Positions 53,375 to 63,710 of a DNA stretch of 64,000 nt are shown here, in pieces (the stretch's first letter is position 1; every line of letters starts with the position of its first letter). A program made the position numbers and the translations under genes. The stretch spans positions 520,001-584,000 of the forward strand of contig CAUYUJ010009779.1 in the NCBI GenBank assembly GCA_963575745.1, written 5' to 3'. Source of the stretch: Prorocentrum cordatum. Taxonomy: Eukaryota > Sar > Dinophyceae > Prorocentrales > Prorocentraceae. Under the pieces are notes generated by a model. It saw only the letters and a list, made by a program, of their open reading frames with translations. It was not told the DNA's origin and made no database searches.

Positions 53375-53558
53375 GCATCAGCATCAGCATCAGCATCATC
53401 AGCATCATCAGCATCATCAGCATCATCAGCATTATCTGCATCATCAGCATCATCAGCATCATCAGCATCATCAGCATCATCAGCATCATCAGCATCATCA
53501 GCATCATCACCATCACCATCACCATCACCATCACCACCACCATCACCATCACCATCAC

Positions 53559-53620
<62 letters not shown>
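53265..53620 (+). repeat. (ATC)n microsatellite with CACCATC and AGCATC variants
   Basis: About 355 bases of CATCAC, CATCAT and CATCAG units in blocks. His, Ile, Ser and Asp homopolymer frames are artefacts. Confidence 0.95.
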
Positions 53621-53845
53621 GGAGCGCCCCGGATCGGCGGCACTGGCCGGAGGCCACTACAATAAAAACACCAGCGATATGTCTGACGTCCTACCCCTGC
53701 TCCCGACCTGTTCACTGTGCTGAATCATTGTATGCCCGCCGCCCCAGGTATCCTGGAACATTTTGGCCCCGAAATCGGCTCCATCGTGCGCCGCGCCATC
53801 GGGAACGCGCGCGGTCCGCATGGGATGGGGGGTAGGTTTATGTTG

Positions 53846-54022
53846 GGCGTGTCCCCTACAGGGGGATTTTCGACGACAAATCAAAAATACCCCCAAAAAA
53901 CCCAAGAAGGTCAAAAAATACTCAAAAATAGTCCCCAGACTATTTTTATATTATTGTTCGACCACTTTTGGAACTTTTCATATTTTTCGTCGAACATATT
54001 CCTGTAGGGGGATACGCCCGAC
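53846..54022. mobile_element. M3 element, near-full copy
   Basis: Left TGTTGGGCGTGTCCCCTACA then GGGGGATTTTCGACGACAAA. Right TTTTTCGTCGAACATATTCC then TGTAGGGGGATACGCCCGACA. Arms and the AGTCCCCAGACTATTTT centre are retained. Confidence 0.75.
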
Positions 54023-54121
54023 ATAAGGGTAGGTAGGAGGAAGCGGTCGTGGAGCAGGAAGAGCAGGACGGAGAGGATGATGGGGGCGCTGGACCCTGGA
54101 AGCTGCGCGCCCTCGCTGGCC

Positions 54122-54447
54122 ATCGGCTCGGACGTCCATTTCCCGTGTATTTTCTGGTCTCGTGCGTGGTTTTTCGCAAGATGATCAAGGATGATTCTCG
54201 ATGATCGGGTCGGGCAAAAGGGGGGGATAGCAAAGGGGGGGTTTGAGAATCAGCTCACGTAGCTGATTTTCCCGGCGCCTCCCGGCGCCGGAGGCGGCTA
54301 TGTATCGAGGAATGGGCCCCTCGGTGAGGCCGAAATCAGCTGCATGCAGCAAATTTCGAAACCCCCCCTTTCCCAATCCCCCCCTTTCGCCCGGCCCGAG
54401 ATTCTCGATGACCCTCGCCGAAGCAAAACCGCACACGTCCGAGCGAT
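54122..54447. mobile_element. M6 TIR element, copy 3, with nested M2
   Basis: Left ATCGGCTCGGACGTCCATTT, right CACACGTCCGAGCGAT. The interior GTGCGTGGTTTTTCGCAAGA and TGACCCTCGCCGA matches the 18.5-kb copy. An M2 element (54205-54399) interrupts it. Confidence 0.75.
54205..54399. mobile_element. M2 TIR element, copy C, nested in M6 (195 bp)
   Basis: Starts TCGGGTCGGGCAAAAGG and ends CCTTTCGCCCGGCCCGA. The flanks share the 12-mer GATTCTCGATGA (54193-54204 and 54400-54411), longer than the 5-bp duplications of copies A and B. The uninterrupted M6 copy has this host segment only once (as GCTCCTCGATGG). Confidence 0.85.
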
Positions 54448-54556
54448 GCCGAGCTCGAGAGGAGCCCCACAAAGGGCACTGCCGCCGGGGGCGCGCGGGC
54501 CGAGAGCCCGCCCGCCGACCAGAGGCGCCCGCTGCCGGACACGAGGCGAAACGGGC

Positions 54557-54650
54557 CCTTCGCAACACTCGACAAAATATTACAACAACAAAAAAAAACA
54601 AAAAAAAAAAAACAAAAAAAAAAACAAAAAAAAAAAACCTTCGCAACACT
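54557..54650 (+). mobile_element. Tiny poly(A) retroinsertion with target duplication
   Basis: CCTTCGCAACACT is present at 54557-54569 and again at 54638-54650. Between them lie 68 bases that start CGACAAAATATTACAACAAC and continue as A runs broken by single C. A direct repeat of 13 bp and a 3' A-rich tail are the footprint of target-primed reverse transcription by a LINE-type enzyme, here with extreme 5' truncation. Confidence 0.7.
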
Positions 54651-54817
54651 GAACAAAAAGGAGTCCCTGCGCGCCAAGACAAAGGGAACGGCAGCCACGG
54701 CCGGTGGCGTGAGCTGTGGCATTCCCTTGGGCACCGCTGCAGCCTGCAGCCCGGCGCGGCTCCTCCGAATCCGATCGGTGACATCAGTGCAAACCACCTC
54801 GACCTGGTGCTTGCACG

Positions 54818-55020
54818 AGGGGCAACGATAGGGGGGGGATAGGATTGGGGGGGGGATGCATCGACCTGGAACCGGCGACACATCGCCGATAGATCGGCGA
54901 TAGGCCTCCGACAGGAAACCCGCACCTTCCTGGGCAGGTTGGGGCTATCGGGCCCCCATCGGCGATCAATGGGCGGTTGGGGGTCGATGCATCCCCCTGT
55001 CCCCCCGTATCGCTGCCCCT
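54818..55020. mobile_element. M12 TIR element (203 bp)
   Basis: AGGGGCAACGATAGGGGGGG and GGGGATGCATCGACC on the left mirror GGTCGATGCATCCCCC and CCCCCCGTATCGCTGCCCCT on the right. A central TCGCCGATAGATCGGCGA palindrome lies near 54884. No target duplication seen. Confidence 0.7.
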
Positions 55021-55024
55021 GACT

Positions 55025-55745
55025 GTAGGCTGTAGGACGATTTCACGAACAGGTCTTCCACGCGCCTGCCGCTACCCCCGGCAGCCCTCCAGCCACCTCC
55101 ATCTTGCCCAGGCGCGCGCCAGTCGCCCCTGGGCGCCGCAGTCGGAACGCCAGGCCCGATGTGCGGGCACGGGCGGGGCGATCGTTGCCACTCTCCGTCG
55201 CGGGCTGTGAATATTTCCATGTCCAGCCTGTCTCGGGCTCTCTCGAAGGGGCGCCGAAGGGCTGAGGCGCGCTGGATGCGAACAACAGTCGAGCCTCTTG
55301 GGGGGGGCAGCTTTTCTATCCACGCCCAGCGCGTCTCGGGTTTCTGGGGGGGCCAGGAACCTCAGGCTGCAGTGGATATGGGCAAAAGTCTTGCTCGCGC
55401 CCGCGCCCCCTCCCCGCCCGCCCAAACCTCCTCGCCCCCGTCCTCCAGATCGGCGGCCCGTCGTGGCTGCGGCGAACTGGCGGCGCGGGACAGCCCGGGC
55501 CGACTCCAAAGATGCGCTAACAGGAAGCTCGGGAGGAGGACCACAAAGGTTGAGACGTGTGGAGGATCGGTAGTCGCCGCGCCTCACCGGCGCGCTCGCG
55601 CCCCTCCAGAGCCCATCGGCACAATTCGCCGCGACGAGAGCCTGAGCCGCCGGCGAAAGCTGGGGCGGCGGAGGCGGCGCAGAGGGGGGCGGAGGCGAGG
55701 GCGTGGTGCGACCAAACGGGTCATCCAGCGAAGCGCTGGTGAGCT
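55025..55745. other. No recognisable gene
   Basis: GC-rich sequence open in several frames on both strands. No domain, element end or satellite identified. Confidence 0.45.
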
Positions 55746-55747
55746 TC

Positions 55748-55913
55748 TGACTACCTACCAGACCACCCAAACCCAACCCGAAGACCCGAATTTCGGGTGG
55801 GGGGGGTAAGGGTTCCATATGTTTTTTTTCGATGTTTCCCGACCCCCCCCCACTGGAAATCGAGGGTAAATCTGAGCCTTCGGGTTGGGTTGGGGTGGTT
55901 TGGTGGGTGGTGA
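55748..55913. mobile_element. M1 TIR element, copy 4 (166 bp)
   Basis: Starts TGACTACCTACCAGACCACC and ends GGTTTGGTGGGTGGTGA, with a perfect 5-bp duplication GCTTC (55743-55747, 55914-55918). The match can be extended leftward to TGGTGAGCTTC because the element end itself reads TGGTGA. Confidence 0.9.
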
Positions 55914-55919
55914 GCTTCA

Positions 55920-56825
55920 GGCCAGGCTCTCGAGCGAGCGGACATGCGACAGACAGGCTGTCAAAATCATCGCTCCACTGCTCGGCGCGGGCGTGTTTTC
56001 CGCGCCATGGTGGGCTGCTCGCGCCCCGAACGTCTCACCGGCGAAACCGGGGTCAAGAGCTGGGGACCGGCGGCAGTGGACGCTGGCGAGACGAGAAACT
56101 TTAGAAGTTCATCGCACCGCGCTGTATCGCTATCATCTAATTCGAGATCGGGCAACATCGGATCGAACGCCGCCTGCTCGATCACCGCGCAAATGGCGCG
56201 GGGGGCGCCTTCCTTGTGGGGCGCGCGAACAGTGCCGTGAGCCTTCTGCCCGAACATCGCCTGGTGGCCTCTAAGCCCGCGGCTGCGCCGTTCCCCCCTT
56301 TCCCCACCCCCCAGTCGTTGCTCCGAGTGGCTCCCCTACCTGCGAGGGCTCTGCCGCCCTGGCCGAATTCGCAGCGGTCGAGCTCTGCCAGGGCACAAAA
56401 GGGGGGCGGGGGTCAGAGGGCCGGCGGTCCCGGAACTTCCAGGGCGGTGCAGCCCGAGGGCCCCCCGGGCAGGCGATGCGGGGCGCCCCGACCAGCCGCG
56501 CCCTTGAACCACCGCGAGGGAACGCGGCAATTCCACGATAGCCATATATATATATATATATATGCATATGTAGATTTACACATATTCACATATACATGTA
56601 TGCATACGTGTATGTTTCTATGTCTGTCTGTCTGTCTGTCTGTCTCTGTCTGTCTGTCGGTATGCGTGCGTGTCACGTTTGCCACGTGCTCGGCGCACGT
56701 GGCCAGGGCACCTAGCCCTCGCGAGGAAAAGGGGCGCCACAGACACTCGGGGAAATGAGACCTTCACGGGTCAGTCCGCCTTCGGCTGAAGGTCGATTGC
56801 ATCTAGGTCGGGGAGCTCAGGACGC
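55920..56825. other. No recognisable gene; short (AT)n and (CTGT)n
   Basis: (TA)n at about 56545-56565 and (CTGT)n at about 56621-56658. The rest is unremarkable GC-rich sequence. Confidence 0.5.
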
Positions 56826-56829
56826 AGCC

Positions 56830-57941
56830 GCGAGAAAAACAAGTACACATCAAGCCAAGCCTTGGTATTTGGATTGTCCAACCATTGCACCATAAACAAA
56901 TCCAAACCATACTCTTGATGACGATGATGAAATCCAGTCGTGGTTTCGGTGAATACGGAACTCCGAACTGCAGCACGATGAAATGGCCGTCTTGCTTTGA
57001 CATAGGATATGTTTGGGCACCGAATTTAAGCCCATAACATCAAGTTGACGAACAGCATCTGTCGGACCAGCAAATCTCGGTCCAATCATCAGCCTCTGCA
57101 GAGCCGAAACTTCAAAGTCCACCACTCTCTTGTCGGCAAGATAGAACTAGGAGGCCTGCGACATCACAGGCTGCGCCAGCAAGTTGCAGGCAAAGCTGTT
57201 CTGGGTCATGGAGACCTTCAATGCCCGAGCGCGAACCAAATATCAACAACAAAGAAACACACGGGCCAATTCACGAGGCTAAACGGCCTCTCGGCCCAAA
57301 GACCACGCCAGTCTACGCTGCATTCGCGCCAGCAACGAACTCATCAGTTGATATTCCCGCCAATTTCAAAACTTTACAAGCAGAGCTCATGCGCATCTCA
57401 TTCGCAATAACAATCCAGCACATCCGATGTTGTAAGCGAAGCCCAGTGATCTGACTAGTGCTCCTCATCCACTAAACTGGGAAATGGAGCGAAAGGCGTA
57501 GATCTCTAGTAGCCACGCCGACGTCGTCTGCGCAAGTGAAAGGATACGCTGGGTGCGGAGCCAATGCGCTTTGGATACCTCGGACCACAGGGTCAAAAAG
57601 CCGGCACAATACCGATGGCCGACAAAAGGGCAGCCTTGCTTCATTCCTCTGGACATTTGGAAGCCAAGGCATCTTGAGCTCGCAAAGACTATGTCAACAT
57701 AGACGCTGTCATACACAAGCCGTGTAGCCTGGATCATGCGACCTGGGACGCCCCGCCCATCACTAATCAGGAAGATCCAAAGGTCCAAAGATGAAGCACG
57801 CTCGGGAAGGCAGCGCCAATATCCAGGAATATCATCCCAGGGAAGGCATGGCCACGCACGCAGGCCCACTCCAAACCCAGGACTCCAACTCAGCAGCATT
57901 GTCAAAGAAGGTTCAGGCCATCTACGAAGCCACGCTGGCAC
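56830..57941 (-). pseudogene. Old LINE reverse-transcriptase relic
   Basis: On the minus strand: LPWDDIPGYWRCLPERA (about 57845, position of motif A), FQMSRGMKQGCPF (about 57665-57630, motif B), then in another frame FTCADDVGVATRDL (about 57540-57500, motif C with Cys before ADD). Further down come VVDFEVSALQRLMIGPRF and RQLDVMGLNSVP (57125-57015), resembling the region after the fingers and palm in dinoflagellate LINEs. It is more diverged than the neighbouring 58-63 kb LINE and of another family (GMKQGCP against AGSSGGT). The good LINE appears to end within about 150 bases of it, so it may have inserted into this older copy. Confidence 0.65.
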
Positions 57942-58097
57942 CTGGCGACGGAATACTTGCCCTGCAGGTGGACGGGGAGGAGGAGGAGGTTTGTTTGCTG
58001 CAGGAACGATGCCTGGCGGTCCCCGCCCCAGCTCGCCACATGAGAGTAGGACAGGCGGGCACTCCGCCTCGGGGTGCCATCCCGCCTCCGCCCTGAT

Positions 58098-58520
58098 TCA
58101 GTCCATGAGGCACTCCCAGAGAGCGGCGCATTCCTCCTGCACCAGGGAGCGCGGTACCGCCTCCAGGGAGACCTTCACTGCGTAAGGAGTTCTGCCTCGG
58201 CGCAGGAGCGAGAGGCGGTGCCCTGCGGTGGGGTTCGCTGGGGCCCCTTCGCAGGCACCCAGGAGCTTGCACCCCCTCTCGCTCGAGAAGACACCGCACC
58301 GATCGCAGAAAGTATACCGGCCCACGCGGCGCAGCTCGCGCCCCAGGGCCGCGCCGCGGAGGGCGGGAGAAATGCACCCTTCCCCCCACCCCCCCCCGCC
58401 CCAGCCCGACTCCCCGACGACGATCCACCCTCATCGTGCCCTGGCAGGGCCTGCGCGCCAGCGCGCGCCTAGTCTTGCTGGAGAAGGCCTTGCGCCCACA
58501 CGTCGAGCAACGCCACGCCC
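58098..58520 (-). pseudogene. C-terminal Cys-rich fingers of the 58-63 kb LINE
   Basis: WRCSTCGRKAFSSKTRRALA then RRPC (58515-58444), followed after a frame change by YTFCDRCGVFSSERGCKLLG then ACEG (58313-58248), and a conserved-looking RLSLLRRGRTP. The terminal stop is at 58098. The second finger is in a different frame, implying an indel between 58430 and 58325. Probable nucleic-acid binding. Confidence 0.65.
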
Positions 58521-58739
58521 CCCTCCTCCAGATGACGACGTGGGCGCGGGCCCCTTCGGGCGGCCCTTGCCGCCGTCGGCGGGCTCCGCTGGAGCCCGCG
58601 GCAGGCCTCCCCGTGGAACCCCCGAAGACCGCCGTGAGCCCGGTCACCCCCGCCACCAGAGTCAGCACCGCCTGGACCTCCGCCGGGCGGGTGGTCCAGG
58701 TCTGGGCCTTCCACGGGGGGACCTCCTGCATGTCGGCCC

Positions 58740-59450
58740 CAAGGCGGGCCTCACTGTCTGCCAATTGATTCCCTTGAAAATCGAGAAGGCTTTCGTGCGA
58801 GTCATCCTTTGGCCCGCGAGCATGGGCTTTTACCTTGACGGCCTGAAACTCACCTTCCTGGCTGAAGCTGTCCTGGAGCAGGGCCCATATCCTGCCCCAG
58901 AGGTCGGCGCGCGGCCTCCGAGGGCTGCAGCACCAGCGGGGGCCCCTACGGAGGCCTCGAATAACTGAACTATTGTCGATCCCTACCCTCAAGGGCGGGC
59001 GAGCGCTATCCAGCAGCTTGAGCAATCCATACAATTCAGCACGGAGGACGGAGGCGAGGCTACGCAGACCTGGGAGGGCACCCCGCATGGCCTTGACAGC
59101 CTCCCCGTCCTGGTCCAGGAAAACGTAGCCCCAACCGAAACTCTTGAGCCCTGGTGGGCCTCTGGCCGATCCGTCGGAGTAGGCCCACCCTGAGACCAGC
59201 GGGGGATTTACAAAATCTGGGTTTTCTTCCTCCAGGGCAGAAATCCAATCAGACTGCGGGTCCTCCAAGGGGTGCTCGTGAAGCCCACGGGAGAAGAGGA
59301 GGGAGTCCGAGGAGGAGGATTCAGCACGATGCACGATCCCTTGGAGGCCCTCATCCTCGGCGACGGTGGCTCTCGCTGCCCCTCGGTCTGGGCAGCGACA
59401 GAAACGATGGTGCTGACATCCGACTTCAGCGCCACAGGCTTGACAGGACC
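58740..59450 (-). pseudogene. Cys/His motif and RNase H of the 58-63 kb LINE
   Basis: SCQACGAEVGCQHHRFCRCP (59445-59386) is a zinc-binding motif that commonly follows LINE RT thumbs. The RNase H has all four acidic residues in order: GWAYSDGSARG (Asp near 59175), RAELYGLLKLLDS (Glu near 59037), VGIDNSSVIRG (Asp near 58977) and VKVKAHARGPKDD...GNQLADSEARLG (Asp near 58758). This frame (59916-58430) is intact. RNase H would remove the template RNA after first-strand synthesis. Confidence 0.85.
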
Positions 59451-59999
59451 TGTCGTCCCCGAAACCCGCGCGCCAGACTTTCTCCTGGGTCCAGAAGTCG
59501 CGGCCCATGTAGGCCAGGATAGCCGATCGCCTCTGCGGTGATCGGTTAGCCTTTCGTCGAAGGAGAGCCCGAATAGGCTCGAGGAAAGGACGGGTGATCC
59601 CGAGGTCCCTGGAGGCCGCCCAGGAGGCCATCACCGCGAATTCCAAACGGGACCAGATCGGCTTCTTGAGACACTGCGGTGCCGTCCTGCGCAACTCCCA
59701 CTGCTGTCCGAGATGGTCGGAGAAAACGTGAGGGGCAGGCCACGTCCACGAGAGGAGACGGAGAGTGGCCCAGACGGCTGAGGCAGGTCCTTTTATCTGT
59801 CTCCAAGGGTTGCTCCCAGGCTTGGCGGCAGCGGCCGCCGCAACAGCTCTGCGCCACCCCGCAGCCACGAGCTCCTCATGGCTGCCAGCAAAGATAGCCT
59901 CCGCCCATTTGAGCACCGGCTTCGTGCAAGCGTCGACCAGGGGGTCGCAGCGAAGCGCCCACAGGCGCAGCAGTCGGTCCTTACCGATTGCGTCCCGCC

Positions 60000-62050
60000 C
60001 AGCGCTGAGGCCATGAGAGCCCTCGCTCGGGTGAGCCGAGTCGGGCCCATTCCGAGGCAGACCGCCCCATACAGCACAGAAGGGAGGAATCCCATGCGCG
60101 CGACTTGAAAGGCGCGTGCGCCCTGCTTGCCGAGACTAGATAACTTACTTCTACGTCGCCGAGCGCTCCCCATCCTGGCATCGGCTCTGGCGCGCAGCGA
60201 CACAACTCCTCCTCCCGCCGAGTCAACTCCGAGATGCGTGCTGCTGGCCTGGACCTGCAGTCCATGGCTGTGGGCCCAACCCTTGATGCAGGCTCGCAAA
60301 AAGCGCTGCGCTGTCATGATGAACCCCTTGCCCGTTGGCTTGTCTGGTCGGACCCTGGAGACGGGGATCCCACGGGCCTCCATTTCTTCTATATACTGGG
60401 TCGTGGCCGCATGCAGCGAGGCCCAGACATCCGCCTCCGCACCTCGCGCCTGAATGCTTAAACCGTCGACAAATAGCTTCAGCGGCATGGTAGGGTGCTC
60501 TTGCGCCAACCCGTCTACGACTGACAAGATGGCTAATTTGAGGCATCTCGTGCCCCCGCTGCTACCAGCAATGACTGCAGAGAATGTGGTGACCGAGTGC
60601 ACCGACACCACGCCGCGGAACGAAACAAAACGCGTGGCCGTGTATATCGAGATTAGGAGCTGCAAAAACTGCAACCGAAACTGATGCTTGGGCGCCTCAG
60701 CCCACAGCAGGTACATCGTGACGTGCTCGAAAGCCTTCCCTAGGTCTAGGACCGCCGTGCCCGTTACCTCCCCAGGCTGGGCTCCTTCGTCGAACAACAG
60801 TTGCTGCCATATCGCTTCCTCTGAGCCACCGCCTGGCGCCGCGAAGTCGTAGTCCCGTCGAATCCCCCGCTCCCTTTCGTGGAACTGATGCGAGTGCGCG
60901 CGCTCCACCAGCCGCGCGGCAGTGGTGAGGAGGCCGATGGGCCTAGTCCCCCCACCCTGCTTGGCCAGCAGGAAGTGCATCACGTAGCGCAGCTGGGGGG
61001 GCCACCTGGCCGTGCGCGACACGTAGGCGACAAAGGCGGCCAGGAAAGCGAGCCCTTCGTCCCCCAAGCTCGCGAACCACCTGGGGTGCCAGTTGTCCAC
61101 CCCGACCCCCGCGTGCTCTGGGAAGGCCCTGCATATGGACCTGATGTCGTCCGCTGTCGGCTCGACCATGCTATACTCGAAGGTGGCCGACTCCCAGGGA
61201 CGAGGGAGCTCGCCTCGGCTCTGGGCGCCTTGGGAGGTCCAGAGGTCGATCCACTTCAGCGCCTCCAGGTCGACCGCAGCCTGAGGGCACGTCATGTCCA
61301 GATTGGTGTGCCCTCGGGCCCCTAGCGTGGGGTCGACCCCCTGGCGCCACTTTGACATGCGGTGGACGAAGCCTGCACCTCCTTGTGCGCCGTCCTTGAG
61401 CCTCTGGCGCCACGCCTTGGCCCTCTGGTCTCCGTGGCCCTGCTCGATGACGTGGGCCTGCTGCGTGGCCCGACGCTGCAGCTCCATCGCCCTGGGGGCG
61501 TCCTCCCAGAGCGCGTCGCCGTCCCAGGTGAGGCCGCCCAGCGCTAGGAGCTCGGCGTGCACGGCCTTGGCGTCGTCGCCCAGCGCGTCGCACCAGCGGG
61601 CAGCACCGTGGTGAAGGCGCCTGCGCAGGCGTCGCCACTGGTCGGCATACGGCTGCCAGTCGCGCCGCTGACGGGCCGCCTGCGCCAGCCAGACGATGTC
61701 CCCGACGCGGCTGGCCACCCAGCGCCATGCCCTGGAGCGCGTGGTGCCCCTGGGCCTCGCATGCGCCTCTGGGCCTGCGATCGGGGCTCTGGCCCATCGA
61801 GGGTGACCCCCCCTGCCAGTGTAGTCGGCCTCGCCGACGAGGTCGCGGATGCCCTGCAGGTCGCGCTCGGCCACCGCCGAGAACCCAGCCCACAGCTCCT
61901 CCAGCTCGGCGTCGCTGTAGCTTGCGCCACTGTCGAGGATCGGCCAGGCTGGAGGCTCCCGCCGACAGCCCACGGGGAGGCGATCCGGGAAAGCACGAGG
62001 CTTGACCAGCCTCCAGCCTAGCCGCTCCCGCAAGGGCCTCTCCGTCGTGA
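60000..62050 (-). pseudogene. Reverse transcriptase of the 58-63 kb LINE, FVDG box
   Basis: After a Trp/Arg-rich linker come PTADDIRSICRAFP, GVGVDNWHPRWFASLG, LLAKQGGGTRPIGLL, TAVLDLGKAFEHV (motif A, Asp near 60746), SAVIAGSSGGTRCLKLAIL (motif B, about 60575) and MPLKLFVDGLSIQ (motif C). The second catalytic Asp of the usual FVDD is Gly, codon GGT at 60462-60464, one transition from GAT. The thumb shows STHLGVDSAGGG and MGFLPSVLYGAVCLG. A one-base frameshift near 59984 ends this frame at 59793. The protein would be inactive as sequenced. Confidence 0.85.
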
Positions 62051-62700
62051 TGGCGACGGGGCTTTGCGGGGCGGTGGGCGCGTCGAGCACCTCCGCTGAA
62101 CCGAAGGCTGACGCGATGCGCGTGTCCACCACGAAGTAGTCGATGACCCTCCCGCCTCCCTTGCCCTGGCAGGTGGGGGCGGCCGAGGAGAAGATGGTGC
62201 CCCCGACGTCGGCCACCCAGCCCGTGGCCATGAGGGTGTCGGGGGTGTTGTTGAAGTCGGCCTGGAGGACCCACGGGATGTCGTAGGCCCTCACTAGTTC
62301 GCCAATGGCGTCCAAGATGGACAGGTTGCGAACCGCCCAGCCCTCGGAGACCCAGAAGTAGGCGCTGAGGACCATGAGGCCACCGCGAAGAAAACCAGGG
62401 GTCCAGGCCGCCACCAGCCTTCCTGGCGAGCCTGGCGGCGAGAAATCGAAGGTGCCCACGCCCTCGAGGTAGGTGAGGCCCACGCAGCGCGGGGCGACGA
62501 TCCCCACTCCTGCCACTCTGCCGCCACCTGGCCCCACCGCCGCGGGAGCGAGGGCGACGGTGAGGTGCCTCTGGAAACAGCTGGCACTGATCTCGCCGAC
62601 GTAGTCGCTGGTGAGGCGGTGCTCCTGAACCAGCATGATGGTATTTCTGCCCAGCGGCATCTCGTCCAGGTGGCCCAGGCGCTGCCGTTGAGGCCTCTGA
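62050..62700 (-). pseudogene. AP-type endonuclease domain of the 58-63 kb LINE
   Basis: LRGLNGSAWA (about 62700, start of the fold) lies one frame away from the rest. Then IMLVQEHRL (Glu near 62624), PWVLQADFNNTPDTLMATG (Asp and Asn near 62258) and GGGRVIDYFVV (Asp near 62141) follow in order. At the last motif, where these enzymes usually have His, the frame reads TAPQSPVAI (Gln codon CAA near 62066). That suggests a damaged active site, though the alignment of this motif is my own. Its job is to nick target DNA. Confidence 0.75.
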
Positions 62701-62704
62701 GCAC

Positions 62705-63695
62705 CATGCCAGGCTTGGCGTGGCGCCCCTTGCCTCGCGATCTGGGCCTCCAGTATCCCTCTCCCCAGCTGGGCTGCATCGGCCACCCCCCCGTCGGGGG
62801 GGCCGAGCTGGGGGCGCTCGCGTCGAGAGGCGTCGACCACCCGCACGTCTGCGGCTCTCCGTCCCACGAGCACATCGCTGATGGCATCGACCACCCGCCT
62901 GTCGGCGGCACCAGCGAGAGGGGCGCATGGGGAGAGGCATCGGCCACCCGCGCATCCGCGGCTCTCCACTCATGCGCCACTGGGGCCTCTTCCGAGGCGT
63001 TCGTGGCCTTGCTCGAGGTGAGCTGACGCCCATGTCAGGCTTGGCGTGGCGCCCCTTGCCCCGCGGTCGGGACTTCCAGCATTCCTCTCCCCAGCTGGGC
63101 TGCGTCGGCCACCCCCCCGTCAGGGGGGCCGAGCTGGGGGCGCTCGTGTCGAGAGGCTTCGACCACCCGCACGTCTGCGGCTCTCCGTCCCACGAGCTCA
63201 TCGCTGAAGGCGTCGGCCACCCGCCTGTCGGCGGCATCAGCGAGAGGGGCGCATGGGGAGAGGCATCGGCCACCCGCGCATCCGCGGCTCCCCACTCATG
63301 CGCCACTGGGTCCTCCTCCGAGGCGTCAGTGGCCGTAGTCGAGGCTGAGCTGACCCCCAATGCCAGGCTTGGCGCGTCGCCCTCTGCCCCGCGACCGAGG
63401 CTTCCAGTAACCCTCTCCCCATCTGGGCTGCATCGGCCACCCCCTCGTCAGGGGAGCCGAGCTGGGGGCGCTCGTGTAGAGAGGCGTCGACCACCCGCAC
63501 GTCTGCGGCTCTCCGTCCCACGAGCGCATCGCTGATGGCTTCGACCACCCGCCTGTCGGCGGCATCAGCGAGAGGGGCGCATGGGGAGAGGCATCGGCCA
63601 CCCGCGCATCCGCGGCTCTCCACTCATGCGTCACTGGGGCCTCTTCCGTGGCGTCCGTGGCTGTGCTCGAGGCTGAGCTGCCGTCCAGCCGTCGG
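62705..63695 (-). repeat. Tandem monomers of about 327 bp upstream of the LINE
   Basis: CAGGCTTGGCG starts monomers at 62710, 63036 and 63364 (spacing 326 and 328). Each contains GGGCCGAGCTGGGGGCGCTC, CACGTCTGCGGCTCTCCGTC and CGCATCCGCGGCTC. Identity between monomers is high. On the minus strand each is open in more than one frame (for example TGGWPTPSAMSSWDGEPQTC). The first monomer runs straight into the endonuclease. The array ends just before the assembly gap, so the true copy number is unknown. Confidence 0.85.
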
Positions 63696-63710
63696 AGCCA
63701 CGGCGCGAGC

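Larger units (their letters stand above)
58098..62700 (-). mobile_element. LINE with endonuclease, RT, RNase H and zinc fingers, recently inactivated
   Basis: A single minus-strand ORF2-like polyprotein of about 1530 residues, readable with only three frame changes (near 62675, 59984 and about 58400). Domains in order: AP-type endonuclease (62690-62050), reverse transcriptase (about 61320-60020), Cys/His motif (59445-59400), RNase H (59190-58740) and two Cys-rich fingers (58515-58440, 58310-58250), ending at the stop at 58098. No separate ORF1 was recognised. The upstream DNA is a tandem repeat that runs into the assembly gap. High integrity suggests recent activity of the family. Confidence 0.8.

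Noticed and set aside
57922-58430. End of the 59916-57922 frame beyond the first Cys-rich finger
   Set aside because: The conserved second finger and RLSLLRRG motif are in another frame ending at 58098, so the long frame past about 58430 is out of register.
61171-63360. A 729-residue minus frame overlapping the LINE endonuclease and RT
   Set aside because: It is the shadow of the real frame. Only the first frame shows ordered endonuclease and RT motifs.
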